Positions 44,915 to 54,381 of a stretch of DNA of 64,000 bases are shown here, one piece after another (positions within the stretch are counted from its first letter, which is position 1; each line of letters starts with the position of its first letter). The DNA is from Peribacillus butanolivorans. Lineage in GTDB: Bacteria > Bacillota > Bacilli > Bacillales > DSM-1321. The DNA lies in NCBI RefSeq assembly GCF_001273755.1, contig NZ_LGYA01000001.1, forward strand, positions 1,198,857 through 1,262,856, written 5' to 3'. A program made the translations under genes and the position numbers. The notes under the pieces were generated by a model. It was not told the DNA's origin. It was given only the letters and a program-made list of their open reading frames with translations, and ran no database searches.

Positions 44915-44960
44915 ACTGTAGACAAACTCGATGAAAATCGAGTTTGTCTACAGTTTTTTT
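44915..44960 (+). terminator. Inward terminator in the IS left end
   Basis: An 18-bp perfect stem (44915-44932 with 44937-44954) around the loop GAAA, followed by seven T. It would block transcription entering the element from pbpB. Confidence 0.88.
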
Positions 44961-44982
44961 GAGGGGTTGTAAAAATTCGAAC

Positions 44983-45111
44983 GTTGATTTCCACTCCAGG
45001 CACTCGCTTTCCGCGGGCGGTCAGGGAGCCTCCTCGGCGCCTTTGCGCCTGTGGGGTCTCCCTTGGACACGCTTTTCCCGCAGGAGTCTCGCACCTTCCG
45101 TTCCAATCAAC
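44983..45111 (+). other. GC-rich foldable leader inside the IS
   Basis: A G/C-rich island in an A/T-rich genome, closed by GTTGATT (44983) and AATCAAC (45105). Inside, nested pairings are possible: GCGGG (45013) with CCCGC (45077), GGGAG (45024) with CTCCC (45058), and GGCGC-CTTT-GCGCC (45036-45049). It lies between the IS left terminator and the transposase start. It may be a structured 5' leader or a separate RNA. From memory similar sequences recur in Bacillaceae genomes, but I could not check this. Confidence 0.55.
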
Positions 45112-45197
45112 TTTGTTTTAACAATTAGAAATAAACACTTTTGCCTACAATCTTTTTTGTTTTAAGATAAACGTATTAAAACTTGAGGTGATGAAGA

Positions 45198-46556
45198 ATG
45201 CTTTCTAAACATGATTCTATTCAGCGAGATCAACTTGAAATGTTTACTTTGGATCAACTGGTGCCAGCGAACCATATGGTTCGTAAAATTGAGGCAGCCA
45301 TTGACTTCACTTTCATTTATGATTTGGTAAAAGATATGTATTCAGAGGTAGGTCGCCCAAGTATCGATCCAGTTATTTTAGTTAAACTGACATTCATTCA
45401 ATATACCTTCGGTATTCGTTCAATGCGTAAAACGATTGAAGAAGTTGAAACAAATATGGCTTACCGTTGGTTCTTAGGTTACGGTTTCCATGATAAAGTG
45501 CCACACTTCTCAACGTTCGGCAAAAATTATGAGCGGCGCTTTAAAGATACAGACCTGTTTGAACAGATATTCTATCGCATCTTAATGACAGCTGCCGATA
45601 GAAAGTTAATAAGTGCAGAGCACGTATTCGTTGATTCCACACATGTGAAAGCCAGTGCGAATAAGCGGAAATTTGAAAAGAAAATCGTTCGCAAGGAAAC
45701 ACGAGCGTATCAAGGACGCCTTCAAGAAGAAATAAATCAAGATCGTGAAAACCATGGAAAGAAGCCTTTCCCACCGGATAAATTTGATAAGGAAGAAACC
45801 AAAGAGATTAAAGAAAGTACAACTGATCCTGAGAGTGGCTACTATGTGAAAGATGAACGAACAAAACAGTTTGCCTATTCTTTCCACGCGGCCGCAGACC
45901 GCAAAGGTTTTGTACTGGGAACGATTGTAACACCTGGAAATACGCATGATAGTCATATATTAGAGCCACTTGTTGAACAAGTGATTGAGAAAGTTGGAAA
46001 ACCCGAAGCCGTTGCGGCAGATGCAGCTTATAAAACACCAGCCATTACAAGCTATCTATTTGGAAAAGAAATTACACCGGCTTTACCCTATACACGTCCT
46101 CGTACAAAAGAAGGATTCTATCGCAAACATGAATATATTTACGATGAACATTTTGATTGTTACCTTTGCCCTTCGGGCGAGACTTTAAAGTACTCAACAA
46201 CAAATAAAGAGGGCTATCGCGAGTACAAATCGCCAAAACACATTTGTGCAACATGCTCATCTTTATCACGGTGTACAGAAAGCAAAGACCACCAAAAAGT
46301 GGTGACACGGCATATCTGGCAAGCATATGTGGAAGAAGCAGATCATCTGCGTACTCATCAAGATGTAAAACCTATATATGCGAAACGTAAAGAAACGATT
46401 GAGCGTGTATTCGCAGATGCAAAAGAAAAGCATGGTATGCGTTGGACTACTTTAAGGGGACTTAAAAAATTGTCGATGCAGGCGATGCTTACTTTCGCTG
46501 CCATTAATTTAAAGAAGATGGCCAATTGGACATGGCAAGGTCCAAAAATGGCCTAA
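45198..46556 (+). CDS. IS1182-family DDE transposase
   Basis: A 452-residue transposase that looks intact. N-terminal helical domain (MLSKHDSIQRDQLEMF), then the RNase H-like core with D146 (VFVDSTHVK), D275 (AADAAYK) and E402 in IERVFADAKEKHG. A CxxC/C-rich insert (YLCPSG, CATCSSLSRC) lies between the second Asp and the Glu, as in IS1182 relatives. ATG at 45198 is preceded by TTGAGGTGATGA. Transcribed in the same direction as pbpB and spoVD. Confidence 0.95.
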   Translation: MLSKHDSIQRDQLEMFTLDQLVPANHMVRKIEAAIDFTFIYDLVKDMYSEVGRPSIDPVILVKLTFIQYTFGIRSMRKTIEEVETNMAYRWFLGYGFHDKVPHFSTFGKNYERRFKDTDLFEQIFYRILMTAADRKLISAEHVFVDSTHVKASANKRKFEKKIVRKETRAYQGRLQEEINQDRENHGKKPFPPDKFDKEETKEIKESTTDPESGYYVKDERTKQFAYSFHAAADRKGFVLGTIVTPGNTHDSHILEPLVEQVIEKVGKPEAVAADAAYKTPAITSYLFGKEITPALPYTRPRTKEGFYRKHEYIYDEHFDCYLCPSGETLKYSTTNKEGYREYKSPKHICATCSSLSRCTESKDHQKVVTRHIWQAYVEEADHLRTHQDVKPIYAKRKETIERVFADAKEKHGMRWTTLRGLKKLSMQAMLTFAAINLKKMANWTWQGPKMA

Positions 46557-46616
46557 CAGAGTGGGCTCGTAGTGCCCCAATATCTTAACCTTGGGCCAAA
46601 ATTCAAAGGGAATTTC

Positions 46617-46655
46617 AAAAGGGGTTCGGAATTTTATAATTCCGAACCCCTTTTG
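46617..46655. terminator. Hairpin terminator in the IS right end
   Basis: A 17-bp perfect stem, AAAAGGGGTTCGGAATT with AATTCCGAACCCCTTTT, around TTAT. It ends the transposase transcript and, in the other direction, could stop antisense transcription. Confidence 0.9.
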
Positions 46656-46666
46656 TCTACAAACTG

Positions 46667-46698
46667 AAAGAGGGTGATCCAAATAGATCACCCTCTTT
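46667..46698 (+). repeat. Right copy of the 32-bp target duplication (terminator)
   Basis: Identical to 44880-44911 and followed by ATTTTTTTTG, the original T-tract. It directly follows the IS right end and still forms a strong terminator ahead of spoVD. Confidence 0.92.
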
Positions 46699-46781
46699 AT
46701 TTTTTTTGATTGTTTTCTTAGTCTAGCATTGAGTAGACAAGCATATATATTGAAGCATGTATGAAATGGAGGTGCCTGTTT

Positions 46782-48704
46782 TTGCGTGTTTCAAATGTTA
46801 CGGTCCGAAAAAGGCTGGCAATCGCATTGGCAGTAGGTCTCATTGTGTTTTTTATCATTGATATCCGCTTAGGGATTGTTCAATTTTATCTTGGGGACAA
46901 GTTGACCGGTTTGGCTAAGGATTCCTGGAGCAGGAATATACCTTTCGAGGCCAAACGTGGTGAGATTTTAGATCGGAATGGTGTAGAACTGGCAACGAAT
47001 ATATCAGCACCAACAGTATATGTCATCCCGAGACAGATTGAGAACCCCGGTGAGACGGCGGAACAGCTGGCTTCAATATTAGATATGACGAAGGAAAAAG
47101 CTTATCAATGGTTAACGAAACAGGAGATGAGTGTCAGAATTCCGGAAGGTAGAAAGATATCTCATGAAAAGGCAAAAGAAATTAAAGCATTAGGGATAAA
47201 AGGCGTGTATATCGCCGAAGATTCAAAGCGTCATTACCCATTTGGGGAATACCTCTCGCATGTGCTTGGCTTTACGGGTTCGGATAACCAGGGATTGATG
47301 GGAATTGAATTATCCTATGATAAGGAGTTAAGTGGGGAAAAAGGATTTGTGAAATTTTATTCGGATGCCAAAGGGAAAAGGCTTGAGAATATGGCAGATG
47401 ACTATAAGCCGCCTGTTGATGGAGATAACTTGAAACTGACGATTGATAGCAGAATTCAGACAATAGTCGAACGGGAACTCGATAATGCAGAAGCGACTTA
47501 TAATCCTGATGGTCTTATTGCCATTGCGATGGATCCGAATACCGGGGAAATATTGGCGATGTCGAGCAGGCCGACTTTTGACCCAGCTAATTTTCAAAAT
47601 GTACCCTCTGAAGTGTATAATCGCAATTTACCAGTTTGGAGTATTTATGAACCGGGTTCGACTTTTAAGATCATCACCCTTGCTGCAGCGCTTGAGGAAG
47701 GGAAGGTCGACTTACAAAATGAACACTTTTACGATTCCGGGCATGTGGAAGTCTCAGGGTCCACGCTGCATTGTTGGAAAAGGGGAGGACATGGAGACCA
47801 AACTTTTCTAGAAGTTGTTGAGAACTCATGTAACCCTGGTTTTGTAGAGCTGGGTAACCGTCTTGGCAAAGATAAGCTGTTTAAATATATTAATGATTTC
47901 GGTTTTGGACAAAAAACTGGAATTGATTTAACAGGAGAAGGAAAAGGAATCATGTTTAATATGGATCGGGTAGGTCCAGTTGAGCAAGCAACAACTGCGT
48001 TTGGACAAGGTGTTGCTGTAACACCTATTCAGCAGGTCACAGCGGTTTCGGCAGCAGTTAATGGAGGAACATTATATACACCTTACATTGCAAAGGAACT
48101 GGTTGATCCAAAAAATGGCGATGTACTAATGAGAAAGACCCCCCAGGCGAAGAAAAGGGTGATTTCAGAAGAAACTTCCAAGAAAGTCCGTGAAGCACTT
48201 GAATCCGTTGTTGCGAAAGGAAGCGGTAAAGGAGCATTCGTGGAGTCGTACCGGGTCGGTGGGAAAACGGGTACAGCTCAAAAAGCGGAAAATGGCCGAT
48301 ATTTAGAAAATAATTTTATACTCTCATTTATTGGAGTCGCTCCGGCGGATGATCCGCAAATCGTTGTCTATATAGCAGTGGATAATCCTAAAGGAACGGT
48401 TCAATTCGGTGGCGTCGTTGCCGCACCAATCGTCGGAAATATCATGGAAGATTCATTAAGGGCTATGGGTGTAAAGCCGAGGAAAAACCAGATTGAAAAG
48501 GAAGCACTCTGGACGGATCCTGTTATGATCGAGGTGCCTAATGTTTTGGGTATGAGCAGGAAAGAGTTGCAAACCCAGCTCATCGATCTTAAACTTGATA
48601 TTGCCGGTAATGGGGATAAAGTCATAAATCAAGCTCCGGATGCAGGGGTTAAAGTAAAAGAAGGCTCTACAATAAGAATTTATCTTGGCGAAAATACAGA
48701 ATAA
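46782..48704 (+). CDS. spoVD: Sporulation-specific penicillin-binding protein SpoVD
   Basis: A 640-residue class B PBP for spore cortex synthesis: N-terminal anchor (about 12-30), dimerisation domain, transpeptidase domain with S293-T-F-K296, SCN and KTGTAQ, and one PASTA domain. Cysteines in STLHCWKRGGHG and NSCNPG, near the active site, match the redox-sensitive pair of B. subtilis SpoVD. The TTG start at 46782 is seven bases after GGAGGTG. The IS ends 115 bases upstream, so only about 80 bases remain for its promoter; a CATATATA at 46742 could be a sigma-E -10, without a clear -35. Confidence 0.95.
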   Translation: MRVSNVTVRKRLAIALAVGLIVFFIIDIRLGIVQFYLGDKLTGLAKDSWSRNIPFEAKRGEILDRNGVELATNISAPTVYVIPRQIENPGETAEQLASILDMTKEKAYQWLTKQEMSVRIPEGRKISHEKAKEIKALGIKGVYIAEDSKRHYPFGEYLSHVLGFTGSDNQGLMGIELSYDKELSGEKGFVKFYSDAKGKRLENMADDYKPPVDGDNLKLTIDSRIQTIVERELDNAEATYNPDGLIAIAMDPNTGEILAMSSRPTFDPANFQNVPSEVYNRNLPVWSIYEPGSTFKIITLAAALEEGKVDLQNEHFYDSGHVEVSGSTLHCWKRGGHGDQTFLEVVENSCNPGFVELGNRLGKDKLFKYINDFGFGQKTGIDLTGEGKGIMFNMDRVGPVEQATTAFGQGVAVTPIQQVTAVSAAVNGGTLYTPYIAKELVDPKNGDVLMRKTPQAKKRVISEETSKKVREALESVVAKGSGKGAFVESYRVGGKTGTAQKAENGRYLENNFILSFIGVAPADDPQIVVYIAVDNPKGTVQFGGVVAAPIVGNIMEDSLRAMGVKPRKNQIEKEALWTDPVMIEVPNVLGMSRKELQTQLIDLKLDIAGNGDKVINQAPDAGVKVKEGSTIRIYLGENTE

Positions 48705-48730
48705 GTATAAAATAATATATGATTAGTTAA

Positions 48731-48760
48731 GGCGGCTGAAGAATCATCAGCCGCTTTGTT
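48731..48760 (+). terminator. Terminator after spoVD
   Basis: GCGGCTGA-AGAATCA-TCAGCCGC followed by TTTGTTT. Confidence 0.75.
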
Positions 48761-48862
48761 TACGGAGTCGTCTAAACCCCGTATAATAAAAATTGGTTTC
48801 TCGACAAGCCAAAGTTAATCACATATAATGAATTCTCAAATTAAGTTGAGAGGGATGGAAAA

Positions 48863-50335
48863 ATGAAGCTTCACAAATTACTATCTTATTTACACTCCTT
48901 ATTTAAGTATGAAGGAGAAAATCCTGAGATCACCTCCATTGAAAATGATAACCGTAAAGTCAAAGACGGAAGTTTATTTGTTTGTATAAAAGGTTATACA
49001 GTCGATGGTCATGATTTTGCCCAATCAGCTGTCGAACATGGAGCTTCGGCAGTGATCGCCGAACGGCCGCTTGACTTGAATGTTCCAGTAATTGTTGTTC
49101 GTGATTCAAGCAGAGCCCAAGCGGTCCTTGCCGATGCATTTTTCGGCCATCCGACCCAAAAGGTGCGCTTGATTGGAATTACAGGTACGAACGGCAAAAC
49201 GACGACCAGTCATTTACTTGAAAAGATTTTCGAGGATCAAAAGGAAAAAACAGGATTGATTGGCACCATGTATACAAAAGTTGCTGACAAGGTGTATGAA
49301 ACTAAGAATACGACGCCAGATAGCGTTACATTGCAGAAGGCTTTTCATGAAATGACCGAAGCAGATGTCTCAACGGCTATCATGGAAGTTTCTTCCCATG
49401 CGCTTGAGCTTGGGCGCGTCCACGGATGTGATTATGATATTGCCGTTTTTACAAATTTAACGCAGGATCATTTGGATTTCCATAAAACCATGGACAGATA
49501 TAGGCAGGCAAAATCATTATTTTTCTCCCAGCTTGGCAATGCCTACATAGAAAATCGTCCCAAATATGCTGTGCTTAATGCTGATGATGCTGCAACAGAA
49601 GATTTCATCAAGGTGACCGCTGCTACAGTTGTTACATATGGAATTGACAAAGAAGCTGATATTAATGCCAAGGATATAAAGATTGATGCAAAAGGCACAG
49701 CATTCACCTTGACTGCAGGCAAAGAAGAGCGTGAAGTTCAACTGCAGCTAATTGGTAAATTCAGCGTCTATAATGTTCTAGCAGCCATTTCTGCTGCTCT
49801 ATGCGCCGGGAACGATCTGGATGAGACCATTAAATCAATTGAGGAAATAAAAGGTGTTGCCGGCCGTTTTGAGCTTATTTCGGCGAATCAGGATTTCCCG
49901 GTCATTGTTGACTATGCTCATACTCCGGACAGTCTAGAAAATGTTTTGAAGACAGTAGGGGAATTTGCTGAAAAGAAAATTTTTGTAATAGTTGGCTGCG
50001 GTGGGGACCGTGATAAAACAAAGCGTCCAATTATGGCCGAAATTGCTTGCAGATTGGCGTCTGACCCAATATTCACTTCAGATAATCCCCGTAGTGAAAA
50101 TGCCGCCCAAATCCTGCGGGATATGGAAGCTGGTGTAGCTGGTAAAGAATATACGGTTATCGAAGATCGCAGAGAGGCAATCGATTTTGCTGTTTCCAAA
50201 GCCAAAGCAGGCGACGTTATCTTAATAGCAGGAAAAGGACATGAAACATATCAATTAGTCGGTGATGAAGTGCTGCACTTTGATGACCGTGAAGAAGCAG
50301 AAAAAGCGATTCAAAGAAGGTTGGGTTCAGTCTGA
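48863..50335 (+). CDS. murE: UDP-MurNAc-L-Ala-D-Glu:meso-DAP ligase
   Basis: A 490-residue Mur ligase adding meso-diaminopimelate to the precursor dipeptide. ATP loop [15 protein letters not shown] (about residue 110), [10 protein letters not shown] in the central domain and the C-terminal DNPRSEN motif that reads meso-DAP. ATG at 48863 follows GAGAGGGA. First gene of murE-mraY-murD. Confidence 0.96.
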   Translation: MKLHKLLSYLHSLFKYEGENPEITSIENDNRKVKDGSLFVCIKGYTVDGHDFAQSAVEHGASAVIAERPLDLNVPVIVVRDSSRAQAVLADAFFGHPTQKVRLIGITGTNGKTTTSHLLEKIFEDQKEKTGLIGTMYTKVADKVYETKNTTPDSVTLQKAFHEMTEADVSTAIMEVSSHALELGRVHGCDYDIAVFTNLTQDHLDFHKTMDRYRQAKSLFFSQLGNAYIENRPKYAVLNADDAATEDFIKVTAATVVTYGIDKEADINAKDIKIDAKGTAFTLTAGKEEREVQLQLIGKFSVYNVLAAISAALCAGNDLDETIKSIEEIKGVAGRFELISANQDFPVIVDYAHTPDSLENVLKTVGEFAEKKIFVIVGCGGDRDKTKRPIMAEIACRLASDPIFTSDNPRSENAAQILRDMEAGVAGKEYTVIEDRREAIDFAVSKAKAGDVILIAGKGHETYQLVGDEVLHFDDREEAEKAIQRRLGSV

Positions 50336-50423
50336 ATCATAGATATTTGACCCACCGGGCAAACATGAAACGACAACAAGTAGAATTTATATTTGAATTG
50401 TGTTAGGAATGAGGGAGTAAGGA

Positions 50424-51401
50424 ATGTTGGAACAAGTAATTTTTTATACAATTTTGGTGGCGTTTTTAGTAACCGTTCTTCTATCGCCGATTTTTATCCC
50501 GTTTTTAAGAAGATTGAAATTCGGGCAAAGTATTCGGGAAGAAGGCCCACAATCGCATCAAAAGAAAACAGGAACACCTACTATGGGCGGACTGGTTATA
50601 TTATTATCGGTGACCATCGCTACTTTAATAATGACTTTTAAATTTTCGGTACCATCTACCGAAACGTATTTATTATTATTCGTTACTTTAGGATTTGGTT
50701 TATTAGGTTTCTTGGACGATTTTATCAAAGTGGTCATGAAGCGGAATCTAGGCTTGACTTCGAAGCAAAAATTATTGGGCCAAATCGTGATATCAGTCAT
50801 TTTTTACTTCGTCTTTAAGCAGACGGACCGTTTTAATCCGGAATTGACGATTCCTGGTACTGATTTTGCGATTGATTTTGGCTGGTTTTATCTCTTTATC
50901 GTGATTTTCTGGCTAGTCGGTTTTTCTAATGCCGTCAATTTGACGGATGGGCTTGATGGACTTGTCTCAGGTACGTCTGCTATTGCTTTTGGTGCTTTTG
51001 CAGTACTAGCTTGGAGTCAGTCACAATATGATGTTGCTATATTTTCTGTAGCAGTTGTCGGTGCTGTTTTAGGTTTCCTTGTCTTCAATGCACATCCTGC
51101 AAAGGTATTTATGGGGGATACAGGGTCCTTAGCACTTGGGGGAGCGATTGCTACCATTGCCCTGTTAACTAAACTTGAAATACTGCTGGTAATCATTGGT
51201 GGCGTCTTCGTCATTGAAACGCTATCGGTCATTTTACAAGTAGGATCGTTTAAAACCACTGGAAAGCGTATTTTTAAAATGAGTCCGCTTCACCATCATT
51301 ATGAGCTTTCTGGCTGGTCAGAATGGCGTGTCGTCGTGACTTTCTGGACAGTAGGGCTACTGTGTGCGGTACTCGGAATCTATTTAGAGGTGTGGATATA
51401 A
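50424..51401 (+). CDS. mraY: Phospho-MurNAc-pentapeptide transferase
   Basis: A 325-residue, ten-helix membrane enzyme that makes lipid I from UDP-MurNAc-pentapeptide and undecaprenyl phosphate. Signature blocks FLDDFIKV (Asp pair), NLTDGLDGL and [12 protein letters not shown] are intact; PLHHHYE follows near the C terminus. ATG at 50424 follows GAGGGAGTAAGGA. Its TAA directly abuts the murD start. Confidence 0.96.
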   Translation: MLEQVIFYTILVAFLVTVLLSPIFIPFLRRLKFGQSIREEGPQSHQKKTGTPTMGGLVILLSVTIATLIMTFKFSVPSTETYLLLFVTLGFGLLGFLDDFIKVVMKRNLGLTSKQKLLGQIVISVIFYFVFKQTDRFNPELTIPGTDFAIDFGWFYLFIVIFWLVGFSNAVNLTDGLDGLVSGTSAIAFGAFAVLAWSQSQYDVAIFSVAVVGAVLGFLVFNAHPAKVFMGDTGSLALGGAIATIALLTKLEILLVIIGGVFVIETLSVILQVGSFKTTGKRIFKMSPLHHHYELSGWSEWRVVVTFWTVGLLCAVLGIYLEVWI

Positions 51402-52754
51402 TTGAAAGAGACTGTAAAGTATTCAGAGAAAAAAGTATTGGTATTAGGATTGGCGAAAAGCGGAGTGATGGCAGCTTCGCTTCTACATAAATTAGGTGCT
51501 TTCGTGACGGTTAATGACATGAAGCCATTATCAGAAAATCCGGAGGCGCAGGGGCTTCTTGAACAGGGAATCAAAGTCATTTGCGGTAGCCATCCGATCG
51601 AACTGCTTGATGAAGGATTTGAACTGATTGTAAAAAACCCAGGAATTCCCTATCGGAATCCACTTGTTAAAGGTGCTTTGGAAAAAGGGATTCCGGTTAT
51701 CACGGAAGTTGAACTTGCCTATCAGATCAGTGAAGCTCCTTTCATAGGTATCACGGGTACAAATGGGAAAACGACAACGACAACGTTGATTTTTGAAATG
51801 TTGAAGACCGGTGAAAAATCACCACTTATTGCTGGGAATATTGGGACGGTTGCCTCTGGTGTTGCTGAGAAAGCAAAATCTGATGACGCGATTGTCATTG
51901 AATTATCATCTTTCCAGTTGATGGGGATTGAGGAATTCCGTCCTGAAATCTCAATCGTGACGAATTTATATGATGCGCATCTGGATTATCATAGCTCCAA
52001 GCAGGAATATGCTGAAGCAAAGGCTGCGATTACGAAAAATCAAATAGCTTCAGATTTCATGATCTTTAATGCAGATCAAGATGCTGTTTTGGCTATGGCA
52101 AATAAGTCCAAGGCTGAGCTTGTACCATTTTCAACTGAAGTAAAACATGAGAATGGAGCATATGTCGAAGATTTTGCTGTCTTTTTCCGAGGGGAAAAAG
52201 TGATTGATGTTTCAGATATCGCCCTTCCTGGAAAACACAATTTGGAAAATGTGCTCGCGGCAATTTCAGCGGCCAAACTTAAGGGTGTTGCTAACGAAGC
52301 TATTCAAAAAGTATTAAAAACGTTTTATGGTGTAGAGCATCGTCTGCAGTTTGTGGCGACCGTTGAAAATCGTAAATTTTATAATGATTCGAAAGCCACA
52401 AACATTCTTGCTGCTTCCAAAGCTCTAACATCATTTACAGAACCTGTAATCTTATTGGCAGGCGGGTTGGATCGTGGAAATGAATTTGACGAGTTAAAAC
52501 CTGCTATGAAAAATGTCAAAGCCGTGATTACGTTTGGTGAAACGGCAGAAAAAATTGAACGGATAGCCAAAGAAATAGGAATAACGAATATAAAACGTGT
52601 CGATAATGTAGAAAAGGCCGTACCGGCTGCTTTTGAATTATCAAATGAAGGCGACTGTATTCTCCTCTCCCCGGCTTGTGCAAGCTGGGATCAATATAAA
52701 ACTTTTGAGCAAAGAGGAGACATGTTTATGGAGGCCGTGCATAAACTGAAATAA
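51402..52754 (+). CDS. murD: UDP-MurNAc-L-alanine:D-glutamate ligase
   Basis: A 450-residue Mur ligase adding D-glutamate. ATP loop [19 protein letters not shown] near residue 118, followed by VIELSSFQL, and the C-terminal [20 protein letters not shown]. The TTG start at 51402 is at the base after the mraY stop, with GAGGTG eight bases upstream. Terminator follows. Confidence 0.95.
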   Translation: MKETVKYSEKKVLVLGLAKSGVMAASLLHKLGAFVTVNDMKPLSENPEAQGLLEQGIKVICGSHPIELLDEGFELIVKNPGIPYRNPLVKGALEKGIPVITEVELAYQISEAPFIGITGTNGKTTTTTLIFEMLKTGEKSPLIAGNIGTVASGVAEKAKSDDAIVIELSSFQLMGIEEFRPEISIVTNLYDAHLDYHSSKQEYAEAKAAITKNQIASDFMIFNADQDAVLAMANKSKAELVPFSTEVKHENGAYVEDFAVFFRGEKVIDVSDIALPGKHNLENVLAAISAAKLKGVANEAIQKVLKTFYGVEHRLQFVATVENRKFYNDSKATNILAASKALTSFTEPVILLAGGLDRGNEFDELKPAMKNVKAVITFGETAEKIERIAKEIGITNIKRVDNVEKAVPAAFELSNEGDCILLSPACASWDQYKTFEQRGDMFMEAVHKLK

Positions 52755-52802
52755 GAGCTTTCGCAGAAGGAAGTGAACCTGCTTCTACGTTGACACCTTG
52801 GG

Positions 52803-52838
52803 AAAAAGCGATAATGAGCCGTTATCGCTTTTTTTTTG
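52803..52838 (+). terminator. Terminator after murD
   Basis: AAAAAGCGATAA-TGAGCCG-TTATCGCTTTTT, a 12-bp perfect stem with long T-tract. Confidence 0.92.
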
Positions 52839-52916
52839 ACTAAAGTGCTGACAAGCAATCAGCATACATGTTTTATATTCGTACAGGCTCGAAAAACTTC
52901 CTAGAGGTGGATGTCC

Positions 52917-54017
52917 GTGCCATTAAAAAAATCCAATCCTGATCTCATTCTCATTATCGTCACCTTAAGTCTCTTGACCGTAGGTTTAATCATGGTTTAC
53001 AGCGCGAGTGCCATTTGGGCGACTTATAAATTTGATGATTCCTTTTATTTTGCAAAAAGACAGCTGCTGTTTGCCTGTGTTGGGGTTATAGCAATGTTTT
53101 TCATCATGAATGTGGATTACTGGACGTGGCGAACTTGGGCCAAAATCCTAATCATCATTTGTTTCATTATGCTACTGGCTGTCCTGGTTCCTGGTATCGG
53201 AATGGCGAGAAATGGTTCTAGGAGCTGGATTGGTGTAGGGGCCTTTTCGGTTCAACCATCAGAGTTCATGAAGCTAGCGATGATTGCTTTTTTAGCTAAG
53301 TTTTTATCTGAGCGGCAAAAGTTGATCACCTCCTTTAAAAAAGGGATGCTCCCATCTTTGGGCCTAGTATTTTTGGCATTTGGACTAATTATGTTACAGC
53401 CCGATCTTGGGACGGGAACGGTCATGGTTGGAACATGTATCGTGATGATTTTTATTTCAGGGGCAAAAATCAGCCATTTTGTTGGCTTAGGGTTAATCGG
53501 GGTACTAGGTTTTGTTGGTCTGATTTTGTCGGCTCCGTACCGGATAAAAAGGATCACTTCGTTTCTGGATCCATGGGAAGACCCTTTGGGGAGCGGCTTT
53601 CAAATGATTCAATCATTTTATGCAATCGGACCCGGGGGATTGTTTGGTCTCGGTTTGGGCCAAAGCCGGCAGAAGTTTTTCTATTTACCAGAACCACAGA
53701 CCGATTTTATTTTCGCAATACTTTCTGAGGAACTTGGCTTCATCGGAGGCTCGATGATTATCTTGTTATTTTCGCTTATGCTCTGGCGGGGCATTCGAAT
53801 CGCTCTTGGTGCACCAGATTTGTATGGGAGCCTTGTAGCGGTGGGGATCATTGCGATGGTCGCCATTCAAGTGATGATCAATATAGGTGTTGTCACTGGT
53901 TTGATGCCTGTTACTGGAATCACCTTGCCGCTTTTAAGTTATGGGGGTTCATCTCTAACGCTCATGCTGATGGCCATCGGTGTACTACTGAATATTAGCC
54001 GCTATTCAAGGTTCTAA
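52917..54017 (+). CDS. spoVE: Spore cortex glycosyltransferase SpoVE (SEDS family)
   Basis: A 366-residue SEDS-family membrane protein with ten helices that polymerises cortex glycan with SpoVD. FtsW/RodA/SpoVE signatures RNGSRSWIGVGAFSVQPSEFMKL and GLMPVTGITLPLLSYGGSS are intact. The GTG start at 52917 is six bases after AGAGGTGG; the in-frame ATG at 52911 directly touches that site. The GTG start gives the B. subtilis length. It follows the murD terminator; a sigma-E-like -10, CATACATG, is at 52863. In B. subtilis murG comes next; here it does not. Confidence 0.93.
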   Translation: MPLKKSNPDLILIIVTLSLLTVGLIMVYSASAIWATYKFDDSFYFAKRQLLFACVGVIAMFFIMNVDYWTWRTWAKILIIICFIMLLAVLVPGIGMARNGSRSWIGVGAFSVQPSEFMKLAMIAFLAKFLSERQKLITSFKKGMLPSLGLVFLAFGLIMLQPDLGTGTVMVGTCIVMIFISGAKISHFVGLGLIGVLGFVGLILSAPYRIKRITSFLDPWEDPLGSGFQMIQSFYAIGPGGLFGLGLGQSRQKFFYLPEPQTDFIFAILSEELGFIGGSMIILLFSLMLWRGIRIALGAPDLYGSLVAVGIIAMVAIQVMINIGVVTGLMPVTGITLPLLSYGGSSLTLMLMAIGVLLNISRYSRF

Positions 54018-54040
54018 CCACAATAAAACATGTGTTATAT

Positions 54041-54081
54041 CAAAAGGAAGCCCTGTTCAAACAGTAGGCTTCCTTTTTTAT
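54041..54081 (+). terminator. Terminator after spoVE
   Basis: AAAAGGAAGCC and GGCTTCCTTTT form an 11-bp stem around a 14-base loop that can extend it (CTGTT/AACAG), with T6 after. Confidence 0.88.
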
Positions 54082-54381
54082 TCTTTAGCTGAAAACCGTG
54101 GTGGGGAAGATAGTAGCAGGTACATTGATGCAATTTAGAAATATCTGAAATGCTACATAAAAATTACCATGTATGAATGTTAGGGATTCTACAATAAATA
54201 TTGGCAATACGGCTTTGTTTAGACTATAGTATAAGAGGGTTAGGCCGCACTGGCGCTTACTTCTGGTCATATTTCTGATTTTAAATAAAAGGTGTTATTA
54301 TTTTTGTATAATAAGAGACCTCGTAGGGTGAGGATATGAAAATTATAATTTGGAATTTTTGGAACAACAAGGAGGTTTATC
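54082..54381. other. Gap between spoVE and murB, murG absent
   Basis: About 300 bases with no ORF of note and no recognisable murG fragment. A TATAAT at 54307-54312 may be the -10 of murB-divIB; the -35 is poor. Confidence 0.5.

Larger units (their letters stand above)
44912..46666 (+). mobile_element. Intact IS1182-family insertion sequence, 1755 bp
   Basis: Ends are imperfect inverted repeats, CAGACTGTAGACAAA on the left and, read inward, CAGTTTGTAGACAAA on the right (13 of 15 match). One full-length transposase gene lies inside. A 32-bp direct duplication flanks it exactly. Each end carries a perfect hairpin just inside the terminal repeat, and a GC-rich foldable leader precedes the transposase. 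A second end of the same element is at position 1-42. Confidence 0.93.

Noticed and set aside
44944-45165. 73-codon plus-strand ORF in the IS leader
   Set aside because: It starts inside the terminator stem, runs through the folded GC-rich element and has no ribosome-binding site; the stretch looks structural.
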